Shown here: positions 19,137 to 30,045 of the stretch, one piece after another
Numbering within the stretch: the stretch's first letter is position 1
How the letters are laid out: the number at the start of each line of letters is the position of its first letter
Source of the DNA: Saxidomus purpurata
Taxonomy: Eukaryota > Mollusca > Bivalvia > Venerida > Veneridae
Length of the DNA stretch: 64,000 nt
Reading direction: 5' to 3'
NCBI GenBank assembly: GCA_022818135.1
Contig: JAFMSR010000007.1
Coordinates: forward strand, 5,349,224-5,413,223
Notes under the pieces: generated by a model
Told to the model about the DNA's origin: nothing
The model's database searches: none
The model's input: the letters and a program-made list of their open reading frames with translations, nothing else
Position numbers and translations under genes: made by a program

Positions 19137-20537
19137 TACTGAAAGAATCACTGATCAGAACAGAACAGAACAGAACAGAAAGTTTATTTAACGAGTACAC
19201 ATACAGGTACATTGTCAAATTACAAAAGTTTCACAATTCATATTAACAGGTCACGAAACATAATTACAAGCGATAAAGGCCACAAAGAGATCACATGTAA
19301 ATATGTCAATAGACTGAACTTATGAAACATTTCAATCAATTTGAACAGGTGAAATATATAATAAGTTGAAAAATGAGATGTGGTGGCAGTTTTTTCAATA
19401 AATTTGAAAATATAGTGCAAGCTGGAGAATGAGCTGAAATAAAAAAAAAAAAAAAAAACACGGTGTGTTGTACTATGCTAGTTTGATTAATATTAATACT
19501 AGGTATTAAATGAATTTAGTATTTATCTCAAGACTAAATATCAAACTTATATATTCTTACAAATTTGGAGCTAGTTCAGTTCGTCTATTGTTAGCTTTTA
19601 AAATGTATTTACATAAATTAACCAAAATCGGTTTGTTTTTCGACTGTAACAATTGCATGAATTTAAACATACTAGGGTGGATATAAAAATACCGTTTAAC
19701 AAATTGACTACGTAAATGTTCGTATGCTTTGCACTTTAAAATGAAATGGTACTCGTCTTCGAGATCGTTTAGATCACAAAATTGACAAATTCTCTCATGA
19801 CGTTGGAGACGATTTCTACCATACCTTCCAGACTCAATACGCAGCCTGTGTGCTGATATTCTAAGCCTTGTCAGGCTATATCTAAAAGTTGTACACTGGA
19901 TTATGTTAAGATACTTTTCCATAGAAAAATCATCTTTAATATGACAATAAAGATGGGTTAATACGCTGCTATTTCTTACGTCGGCTCGCCACTGTTGATG
20001 ATAACAATCGATTAATCTTTGTTTAAAAGTGGGTAGAAATATTTTAAATTCTACATCTTGTGGGAACTCCCAAACTTCAGCAAATCCCAGTTCATACAAT
20101 AATATTTTGAGTTTTCTTGCCCAATTATTAACACCATTTTCAGACTTAATATAAGCATTCAAATATACGTTTTTCAATATGACATTATCGGTACTGAGCA
20201 GTTTGAACCAGTACTTTACTATTTGTACATATCTTGTTATATATAACGGGTACCTGCCTAATTCTCCGTACACAGCTGCGTTACTTGTACATTGTTTCAC
20301 GCCCAATATGGCTTTGCAATACTTTAGGTGTACACGTTCTATGTCCTTTGACTTACTAAAACCCCAGACCGGACAAGCATAGTTCAAAATTGATCCTACA
20401 AAGGAGTCGAATAATTGCAGTGATATCGTAGGGTTAATATCATATTTACGAATGTTACAGAGTAGAACATTCAGTGCTTTAAGTGCTTTTCCAACAATAT
20501 ACTGATTGTTTAATACAAACGAGCCAAAATCAAATCA
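19137..20537 (-). mobile_element. 5'-truncated non-LTR retrotransposon (LINE), minus strand
   Basis: The coding remnant runs from about 20537 down to 19557. It begins late in the RT domain (NYACPVWGFSKSKDIERVHLKYCKAILG) and ends with a C-terminal zinc knuckle CQFCDLNDLEDEYHFILKC. The ATG-less start is a truncation, not a real 5' end. The 3' region reaches a (TTCTG)n tail, seen on the plus strand as CAGAA/GAACA repeats at 19157-19181. Typical of LINEs truncated by incomplete target-primed reverse transcription. An A17 run at 19441-19458 lies in the 3' region. Clade not assigned; jockey/CR1/L2-like C-terminus. Confidence 0.75.
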
Positions 20538-22451
20538 GGATGATCGTAATAGATATCAATTAATAATTTTATGTAATACATTCAAAGAAGTGTGATCGTT
20601 CTAAAGTAATTAAAATCTTATTATAGTGTAGGGGTAACTTTGATGAACGTTGTACGGTTTTGAACTTTACCGAAAGTTTTAACACTTTCATTATTTATTT
20701 TTAATATGTTTTCCGCAATTTTAACCTTTGATCATTTAATATAATTACATAACATAAAAATCTGAAATTATTTATACTGTTAATTTAAGTCTAATTATCG
20801 CGAAGAAAAACTTGTAAAAAAATATTTTTGAAATAGTGACTTTCATTCGTCCGTTTATCTATAGTTTTTCATGACACTTCTGGATTGCTAAAATATTAAA
20901 AGTCTGACTTTAATAATGTTATTGTTTATCAATATGCAAGTGTCAAGACTTAGGTGTTGACTGTTAATAAACAGTAGCTCTTTAATAAACAAACACGTGC
21001 TTCAGTTAACACGTAAGTCTGTTTAATAGACCAGTGACTAATTTGCTCAACTTATTTTTATCATTGAAACTTAGTTTTTCTTTAGATGATTTTTTTGTAA
21101 TTTCATTTGATTAATGCAACAAACATAGATCTACTTGTATTATAGTTTTATATTTTACTCTCGCAAAACATTGCTAAAAAAGTATGTATAAACATTATAA
21201 AGTATGCATAAGTGTGAATGGTCGGGTTATTTCGTTTTAGTTGAACTCATGTTGTGTTTTACGTGATTTATATTACTTTAAGCATTATATATCATTGTAA
21301 ATGATACTTTTATTGATAGTATATATACATTTCGGTTGGTTGTTATTTTGGATATTCTATGCCATATTGTATTATTTCATCAAAATTAATTGTTTTGCGT
21401 CTCAATGTTTATCTCAAATTTAGAAAATGTGTTATTTGGCAATTAAACTTAAACATTGTTCATTTTATCACGGACCTATGTATATATGTCCGTGATTTTA
21501 CTAAGTACGCTATTCTAGCTGCACTTATTAAAATCAATTTAAGTAAAAGCGTTCTTTTTTCTCAAAACATACAAGTTTTCCTGATTTGGGACTTGAAAAT
21601 AAATTATTTGCAGATTGGTATATATATAATAATGAAATACGGAATGATTTAGTAAGACTTGATTTTTCACAACTGAACTACTTTGAAAAAAAAGTTAAAA
21701 AAAGAGTATAATTTCAAATTCATTAAACAACTTCTTAAAACATACCATTGAATATCTAACTAATTACTTACAATCAGTACAATTTGCACATATTATCATG
21801 ACGGAGGGTGTGATAATCCAATCAATGAGAAACGCGTGCCGTTTAAGTAAACACCATCATAAAAGGTGTTAAAATACAGTAGTTACAGGTTTACTGTAGA
21901 CGTCAAAGTTTGTAACTTCCATTGCGAATTGTGATTTTTTTTATATAATTGATACAAGTATTCAGGTGTATTTTCGTGAACTAGAAAAATATTGAACATA
22001 AAGATATTTTTGCATGACAAATCATTCTGTTTCTCAACATATATGCCTTAGATGTCTGGTACAAAAAGTAATATGTATAAGTTGTATTCTTCGCCAATAA
22101 TTTAATCACATATAAACAACATTTTTAAAAAATAAATACACTTTACTTTAAATATCATTTAAAATCTCAGTAGTACATACTGTCCACACTTTCTGAGTGG
22201 TATGTTTCATTGAATTGTTAAAAAATAAGTGGCATTGCTTTTTTGCAATACTAAAAGTAGACTCGGCCCTTATTGAAATTTGAAAATGACACAAAAATAA
22301 CCATTATTTGAAGGCCTGTAACGTCCGTTTTACTCTTTCAATTGTCAAAATATTGATATTTTTGGAAACTGCAAATAAGAAACTTTCAAATGATAACAAC
22401 ATGATATTGTTGTATCAAGAATTCAGGAAATTAACATGCACGGCCGTATTT
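20538..22451. other. No gene seen; AT-rich intergenic
   Basis: No ORF with recognisable protein features. Toward the right it merges into a degenerate repeat containing AC(G)GCCGTATTTT motifs (22439) that continues beyond the LINE insertion at 24503 and 24681. Confidence 0.5.
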
Positions 22452-24335
22452 TGTAACTGCAAAAATAGTTGTTTTTGGGGCTAGAAATACTCAAAATTTT
22501 GACTTTATGTTAGGCGGACATTCTGTAGAAATAACAAACAAATATCATTATCTTGGTATTACTTTTTCAAGCTCTGGTTCTTTTTTGCAAGCTCGTAAGC
22601 ATATCGTACAACAAGCAAAGAAAGCTATGTATTTATTATTCACTAGAGCAAATAACGCTAATCTCCCGGTCGATTTGACGTTGAAACTCTTTGACAACAC
22701 TGTTCTACCTATTCTCACATGTAGTTCTGAAATATTTGGTTTTGAAAGCTTATCCTTGCTCGAATCTGTTCACAATGACTTTTTGCGAAAATTGTTAAAG
22801 GCTAGAAAAAGCACACCGCTGTACATGCTGCACGGTGAAACAGGAAGATTCCCAATTTCAGTGGTCATAAAAAGTAGAATGGTTGCATTTTGGTCACGTG
22901 TTGTTAACGCAGACACAAACAAATTATCAAACCAAATTTACAGATACATGCTAAATCATGAAAATGCAAACTTCAAATGGTTAAGTAAAGTTAAAGAAAT
23001 TTTAGATTCAACTGGTTGTTCGGATATTTGGTTAAATCAGCATGTAAATGGCGTACCCGTCAATATTCATAAGGTTATTAAACAAATCTTAATGGACCAG
23101 TACATTCAAGAATGGAGGGGGGTTTTAGATAGTACTAATAAGGGGAGAATATACAAGTTGCATAAACAAGAGTTCGGCATAGAACACTATTTTAACATAT
23201 TGTCCCAGGGTGAAGCACTGGCTATGTTCAAATTCCGTACAGCTAACCACAAGTTTCCGATTGAAACCGGTAGGTGGGACAGAACTGACCTTTATGATAG
23301 GAAATGTCGCCTATGTGATCGTAACGAGATCGGGTCCGAAAAACACTACTTGCTCGAATGCCCTTACTTCTCGGCAGAGAGAACTACGTTTTTGTATCAT
23401 AATAACATCGAAACCACTGCAACAGATCATAATTATAGTGCGATGCTCGTGACTACATCACCTACCAGTATGAAAAATATCTGCAAATTTGTTACTAGAC
23501 TGATGTCAAAATTCAAGTAATTACCTATATCCAGCTTTTAATATCCAATACTATTTTTTTGTTAACCTCATCACATGAAAATCCAAGTTTTGATTACACT
23601 CTTTTACGTTCACCAATTTTTAATAACACTCATTTTTCACTATAACGTTTAGATTCAATAGTTTACTATATGTTTACGCCTTTATTACAATCAATCGCAT
23701 GAATGAAATTCCATTTCTTACGTCCAGTATCAACTTTACACTCAATTGCGCATGCTCCCGCTAAATTACCCAAACAAATATAAACGCCACGCTTATCTCG
23801 TGCCATGTACCTTGTTTTTCATTCTACTACTATCATACTCATGAATGAAATTCCAATGTTACGACTGTTTGTGAAATTAGTTAGTATTTCATACGCGTCA
23901 CATGTTTTCTACTCTTGCGCTAGATAATTCTACAAAGCATAGGACTTAAATGTATTTCATATAATAATTATAGCTGAGGTTACTTTAAAATATTTTTGGT
24001 ACCCCCCCCCCAGCCCCATCCCCATCCCCATCCCGTGTCTCTTTCTTCTGTTCCATTTTTTTTCTCTTTTGTGTCCAAACAAATGTTGTATAAATTTAGC
24101 CATATCATGCTGGATTAAAACTTATTTCAGTAATTGATATCATTGCTTATAGAGCCAGAAATTGAAATAGATATCGTATGAAGTATATAATGTAAATGAT
24201 TTGAAAATGCTTTGTATTGAAGTTCTGTTTAAACTGTGAAATACCACCAAACAATATATGATACTGTTTTATATCCCCATGCATTATGTTAACATAACTG
24301 GGTGAATAAAGGTAATGTTGTTGTTGTTGTTGCAA
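22452..24335 (+). mobile_element. 5'-truncated non-LTR retrotransposon (LINE), plus strand, 3' (TTG)n tail
   Basis: The reading runs 22452-23520 without stops. It starts in the RT thumb-proximal part (IVVFGARN, then KYHYLGITFSSSGSF), through the connection region, to a terminal zinc knuckle CRLCDRNEIGSEKHYLLEC and the stop TAA at 23518. The 3' UTR (about 800 bp) includes a C9 run at 24003 and ends in TTGTTGTTGTTG at 24316-24330. A candidate short target duplication TGCAAA lies at 22458 and at 24332. The element interrupts an AC(G)GCCGTATTTT satellite. It is a different family from the minus-strand LINE: the proteins share the domain layout but have low identity. Confidence 0.8.
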
Positions 24336-25156
24336 ATACAGAGACATATTTAATTGCTAAACGTATCAAAGTTTGTACACCTGTAACTTTTTAGTTATTT
24401 GAATGAATTTTTCATATTTACCATGTTTATAAACTGCAGAGTGTATACTTTCATATGATACCAAATTCAATATGTTTTATTACGTATTTTAAAAATAATA
24501 GGTACGGCCGTGGTTTTCATTCATATAAATGCAGTTAAATATGCCCGAAATATTGACTGATATTGAATGTAAGTTTCTTTCAAGGTTTTGCTCTTAAAAT
24601 CATTTATTAACATATTCATAAAGTTCATAATTTCAGATTTCATTTGATACTAAATATTTAAAAAATCATAAAAAATAAAGAAGCGGCCGTATTTTCCGAT
24701 ATATTCTTTACTTGGTATATAGGACGACCGAATAATACACTTTTCCCATTTAAAAGGATTCGAAAGATATTGAACTATCTCAAAGTTTATTTGTTTTTTT
24801 TTCTTGTATGAAACCTTCACCAACACACATATATATTCAGATTGATCTCACCGATTAGGAATAGAGACAATTAAAAAAGGAAACGGTGAATATTTTCCAC
24901 AGAATATAGAAAATATTATTTGCCTGAAATCAATGAATATAAATTATTTTTAAGGAATAATAACCTTGCTAAATTGAATAATACAAAAATAGTTCGACAG
25001 AATCAAGTCTTAAAAAATATTCTGTAATAACATTTCTTTTTGGGGAAATCCGAAAAGCCTTTTTAAATGATCAGGTCTTAAAATTTAATTGATAAATATT
25101 AACGGTCTTGCATTTTTTAATTTGTCACAAATACCTATAAAGTCCGATAAATCAAT
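24336..25156. repeat. Degenerate ~178-bp satellite with (A)CGGCCGT motif
   Basis: ACGGCCGTGGTTTTC at 24503 and GCGGCCGTATTTTCC at 24681 lie 178 bp apart. A related copy before the LINE (22441) indicates that the LINE split an existing array. The rest is AT-rich with no gene. Confidence 0.45.
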
Positions 25157-25254
25157 ATACTAAACGACGGTCTCACTAGACGGTCTCCGGTCTCGGCCAG
25201 TCTTTGAAGACCGGAGACCGTCAGAGACCGGCGACCGGAGACCGTCGAATAGTA
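25157..25254. mobile_element. ~100-bp GGTCTC-rich inverted-repeat mini-element, copy 2
   Basis: Begins ATACTAAACGACGGTCTCAC and ends GGAGACCGTCGAATAGTATA. It has the same termini and internal GGTCTC/GAGACC motifs as 18867-18972, with a rearranged interior. Confidence 0.55.
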
Positions 25255-25504
25255 TACCTCAAATATTATTGGCGTGTTGTTTAAACATTGTTTAAAATAA
25301 TGAAAAAATGGAAGCCAAACTTCAAGAATTTAGTGATACAAATCTGAATACTGACGGCCTTCCTACGGCAAATTGCCGTGGCTTTCAGGAAGCTTAAAGC
25401 TGGTACCGGTTAATTACGTTATAGCTGTTCTATGGCTATAGTGCTCAGCTTTTAAAACTTCTAATTTTTGATACGTTTTATAACGCTATGGCCGTCGAAA
25501 GGAT

Positions 25505-26338
25505 ATAACTACGGTAAATGTTTGAAAATAATACTGTATTTAAAAAAAATCCAACTTTTAAAAATCTGAATGCTGACTGAATGGCTAATTCATTTTTGTT
25601 TGAACTAAAATAATTCCGGCTTATGTCTGGCTTTTACATGAGAGATTCAAGTACTGTAGCCCTATTTTCCAGTGAAGAGTCGATTGCAAAAGGTTCGAAC
25701 CCACGATCCTTCTGCAATAAGAGGTTATCGCAATCTGATTAAAATCATCTCAAAAACGCTACGCTATGAGGAAAACGCTACTTAGGAATATTGTACACTT
25801 TAGTCAGGTTGTTGTTTTCCGGAGACCAAGCCATAAATTAAGAGTTTGTATCAATCAACAACGAAATTACAACCAGCTAGAGATAAAATACAATACACGT
25901 ACTATATCTGTATAAAGGTACTTACCGTCGAGAGAAGAGCCAACAGCAACTGTACATATACAGACATCTTGTCAAATGTGTCTCCCTTAGTAAGCTGTCA
26001 CATTCTAAACTTTAATATAGTCAACTGAGCTTTATATAAACTTAATGGCAGCAGTGCCAGACGGCGTGAGTTAGAACAATTAATATTTTATTGCCTGCAA
26101 CCAGACCTTGCACGACAATTCCCGGAAAGTTGTTATGTATATTAATTTATATCAATTAATGCAATGAAGGTGAAATTACAACGCTTGTATTTCTACATGA
26201 TTAATTGCATGAACCAGATTAATGACTACATACAGTTGAACTTGTGCTCGTGGTCACATGGTAGCCTCATGCCATATACAGAAACCGGTTTCGTCATATC
26301 AAAAATGTACATAAAATGAATATATATTTATAGAAGAA
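25505..26338 (-). pseudogene. Orphan duplicate of VWA-gene promoter and signal-peptide exon
   Basis: Close duplicate of 48800-49536. On the minus strand it has a TATA box (26030-26040), ATG at 25967, 14 codons MSVYVQLLLALLST and a GTAAGTACC donor at 25925, as in the intact gene. No VWA exon lies downstream (25.9 kb and below), where retroelement and satellite DNA occurs. It is therefore a promoter plus first exon without a visible gene, unless it splices to exons outside the window. An extra ~100 bp is present at about 25760-25850 relative to the other copy, and a tRNA-like GGTTCGAACCCACGATCC element lies in the intron side (25691-25708). Confidence 0.7.
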
Positions 26339-26480
26339 CTGCAAGAGTTCCTTATCCACAACTCATGAACATAGTAGATGTGACGTGGTACAGTTGTATG
26401 AGCCTTAAGGGTTGATATGGTTGTTGGTTGGGTGCCGGTGTTGGTTTGCCTCGGTAGCTTGTAGGTGTCGATCATACGGA
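26339..26480. repeat. Interspersed repeat related to 53300-53465
   Basis: TTATCCACAACTCATGAACA is followed by GACGTGGTACAGTTGTATG and GGTTGATATGGTTGTTGG, as at 53300-53465. The shared first part is also the outer stem of the hairpin family found at 51.8, 57.6 and 58.1 kb, so this is a half-copy joined to a second repeat. Confidence 0.55.
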
Positions 26481-26617
26481 CAGTTCATGTTTTCCCGATA
26501 ATCGATTAGACGCGGTTTTTACACATAAAACCAAGAAGGGAAATTTCGGTTTAATCCTTATAAATCAAAAATCGTTTAATTAATCGTTTTTGCTTTGGTC
26601 AGACGAACTAATATCAA

Positions 26618-27835
26618 TTGGTGGACACTATTTATCCCCGGGAACTCCAGTTAATTAAAACTAACAATTTGGATACTGGTGCTTCATTTTTAGATTTACA
26701 TCTCTCTATTTATAACAATATTATACATACCAAAATTTATGACAAGAGGGATGATTTTAATTTTAGTATTGTAAATTTCCCCCATTTGGATGGGGATGTA
26801 CCTCATGCTACATCTTATGGGGTATACATTTCTCAGTTAATTCGGTTTGCCAGAGCGTGTAGTTATGTTGAGGATTTCAATGAACGTAATCAATATATTA
26901 CAAATAAACTTCTTCAACAGGGCTACCGTTATTACAAATTGCGTAAATATTTTGCTAAATTTTACTATCGTAATTCTGATTTGGTTTTGAAATTCAATAG
27001 TAATCTAAAGACTCTTCTGCGAGAAGGTATTTCAAAACCCGATTTTTATGGGGATGTGGTTTACAAACTTCGTAAGATTTTGGGTCATGGCAGTTTTCCA
27101 ACTGTATTTGCTAAAATTATAAAACGTTTTGTTAAAAGAGGTTACGACCCAACTGTTTTGAGACACACCGCATGTTTGGTGTTCAACCCGTTTACAGTTG
27201 GACGCTATGCTTCCCTCTTTGATTGTGTCTGACGGAAGAGGGGGAGGACTCTGTGATGGGCAGTTTTTAAATCCTACTGGGACGAAACTGTTTTGATTTC
27301 TGTCCTCTGGCCTGTTTCGTCGGGCCCTTAAGGGTGTTTCTCTTGGTGCTCTGCCTTCTGCAAAGGCATTGAGTACATACGTTTTTTGGTTCTCAAGGTT
27401 TGCTTTTTATATATTTATACACGAGCATTTTTGTGTTTTACATACCATGCCTTTTGTTTCCATTGCGTGTGTTAGAGATTCACCTAGCAGGGATTACTTT
27501 TATTTACACTGTCCTGTGACTTTGGAACATGGTGGGGGTAAGAGTGAGGTTGGGTGCGCACCATAAACCGGTTTAAGCTCCCCAGTGGTGTTTTTGCCAC
27601 TGACCGTTCCAAGGCGGTGCCCCACTGTGTTCCGTTAATTGTTCGTTTTGTCCTCGTGTGTTTGCTTTGTATGCTTGTGTGTGTTGGTAGTGTATGTTTG
27701 TGTGTGTACATGATTGTGTGTGTGTGTGTTGGTGGTGTGCACTTCTGGGTGCTGTGGGGCTCGTTTTGGGGAGGCTGCGTTTTTGGTACGTGGCATTCCC
27801 TGTTTGATATTATTTTTGTTTTTTTGTTTTGATGA
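26618..27835 (+). mobile_element. Retroelement fragment: RT C-terminal region plus 3' region
   Basis: An open reading of 204 codons (26618-27232) contains FLDLHLSIYNN, YDKRDDFNFSIVNFPHLDGDVPHATSYGVYISQLIRFARACS and LLQQGYRYYKLRKYFAKFYYR. From memory this block is common in reverse-transcriptase-related ORFs across marine invertebrate genomes; the clade is uncertain. The 5' part is missing, and the ATG-like start is a truncation. Downstream lies a ~600-bp 3' region (ACCGGTTTAAGCTCCCCAGTG, GTTCCAAGGCGGTGCCCCAC, a GT-rich tract) ending near TTTTGTTTTTTTG at 27832. Confidence 0.65.
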
Positions 27836-28175
27836 AATTTATTACAGAAAACCTTTATATTGATTTATTGTGGTAAAATGAGGCATTGTTCGCCATAGGT
27901 TCTTTTTTGAGATTGTATTTATTTATCATATAACGTTCATTGAACATATGAGACATTCGATAACAACATTGTAATTTTGGCGAGTAATGTAACGGCAGAA
28001 AGCAGCTATCGTGAAATGGGAAGGGAATGTAATGATAAAGGAGTACATTGCTCTTGACAAACTGTCTTTTCTCCCTTTGGTCGTTATTAATATCATATCT
28101 TTGTAAGGTCTTCTTTTACATTCAACTGTAAATAATGTACATGTATATCTTTAGGCCCAAGTCAGTTTAAGACCT

Positions 28176-28422
28176 TCATGGATTACTTTTATTTACACTG
28201 TCCTGTGACTTTGGAACATGGTGGGGGTAAGAGTGAGGTTGGGTGCGCACCATAAACCGGTTTAAGCTCCCCAGTGGTGTTTTTGCCACTGACCGTTCCA
28301 AGGCGGTGCCCCACTGTGTTCCTTTAATTGTTCGTTTTGTCCTCGTGTGTTTGCTTTGTATGCTAGTGTGTGTTGGTAGTGTATATGTGTGTGTGTACAT
28401 GATTGTGTGTGTGTGTCGTGTG

Positions 28423-28453
<31 letters not shown>

Positions 28454-28553
28454 TGGTGGTGTGCACTTCTGGGTGCTGTGGGGTTCGTTTTGGGGAGGCT
28501 GCGTTTTTGGTACGTGGCATTCCCTGTTTGATATTATTTTTGTTTTTTTGTTT
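28176..28553 (+). mobile_element. Second copy of the same retroelement 3' region, no coding part
   Basis: Near-identical to 27485-27831, from GGATTACTTTTATTTACACTG to TTTGTTTTTTTG, with a longer (GT)n tract (about 28385-28452). It lies ~340 bp beyond the first copy in the same orientation, consistent with two severely 5'-truncated insertions or a local duplication. Confidence 0.75.
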
Positions 28554-28568
28554 CACTTACCTTTTTTA

Positions 28569-28717
28569 GATAAAAAAGTACCACCGCATTTTCCGTATGA
28601 TATGTTAAGTTGTGAAAGACTTTTAGTCAGTTCTTTGGGTCATTTGTCTAAAGATTTTGACCCATATATAGAACATAATTTAAAAGATCGTTTTTGCTTC
28701 AGTGATATCGGCAAGTG
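28569..28717 (+). other. Exon-like open segment of unknown gene
   Basis: After a TTTTTTAG acceptor-like site, ~50 codons are open (DKKVPPHFPYDMLSCERLLVSSLG ... CFSDIGK) to TGA at 28716-28718. The composition is protein-like. I do not recognise it; it could be a terminal exon of an upstream gene or of the retroelement. No supporting neighbour exon was found. Confidence 0.3.
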
Positions 28718-28718
28718 A

Positions 28719-30045
28719 ATTATACCAACTACAAATTGGTATAAATATAAATAAAATATTTGTAGGATTTCGCTTACCTTTTTAATATTTTTTATAAGCA
28801 AAGTCACTTTAAAATGTAATCGTAATACAGATCGGGCGCGTCCGTAGTTTTCACGGAAATTGTCGAATTCTATATTAGCATAACCATTATGCTGATTTTG
28901 TACGTCTTGTTGCTTTAAAACGTAAGGATGGCATAAATAATATAAATAGGAAAAAAGGAAATAATGATTCTACCGATCGCTGACGAGTACGCATTTCGCT
29001 TTCAAATTGTGACGCTTATTTTCTATTTTGGTCCCCCTATAAGCATTTTGTAAAATGGTTGACAAATGAAAAAAGTTAAGACAGGTCATCGGAATCAGGT
29101 AATGTCGTAATTTGATGTATGTGAATTATGTGCTTCTAGAACTTTGATCAGACATTTTATCTTAAAAAAAATACAAATTGGATATATGTACGGTAAACTA
29201 ACATTTTTAACGTGACCTTTGATAAACCAGTGACAACAATTACCACTAGCGATTTATAATATACCCCAGGGCAATAAAACACTAGAACGGATATGGATAA
29301 TTAGAAATCTCTGTTAGTATTGGTGATTTATTACCCTAAACGTGTGTACTATATACATTTGTGTATATCTTTTTTTTATTATACATCCATCTCAGAAACA
29401 ATGAGGTGTATTTCTGTGTGATTTTAAAGAACAATTAACTCTAGCGGAAAGGGAAAGTTAAAAAAAAACACACTTAATTATTCCTTTTATTAACACAAGT
29501 AACCTTTAAAAAGCCCACACTTTGAAAGAGGTTTTTTTCCAAAAGAAACGTTCATGTTTTCATGTGAATATTTTCAAGATAATCCCCGACACTTACGTGT
29601 TTCGTTCAAGCTTCTACGCATGTGAAAATGCTGTAGTTTATAGTTTATCGCTATCCTGCAGATTATAGCACGTCTAACGTTGGCGTCGGGCGCACGGGAT
29701 ACAGTACCGTGACTAATTAACCATCCACTTAGTAAGTTGAGACATTCATCATGTAAATATGAAATTTTCAAAGATGACGCACACATTGTGTCTAACGTGA
29801 TGTTTGTTTTTTTTCACGCCGGACAGGAATATGAAATCGATTTTGTATATGCATAATAAAAACTTCGTTATTGCATAGATATGTACTACATTTTTTTAAC
29901 TTTTAAGTTTAAGGGAATTCATTGCTTTAAAGATATAAAAACACCAAAGAGCTTTTAATCACGTGCGACAAAGGAAAAATGTGAAAGTGTCGTTGTGGTA
30001 CAAGTTGGTGGTACCACGTATGATTAATATTGTGGAATGATTTTA
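28719..30045. other. No gene seen
   Basis: AT-rich, with scattered short open readings only. No repeat with a partner elsewhere in the window was noticed. Confidence 0.5.

Noticed and set aside
22507..22509. ATG as true start of a host gene
   Set aside because: The same frame is open upstream through conserved RT sequence, so the element is a 5'-truncated LINE and not a gene starting here.
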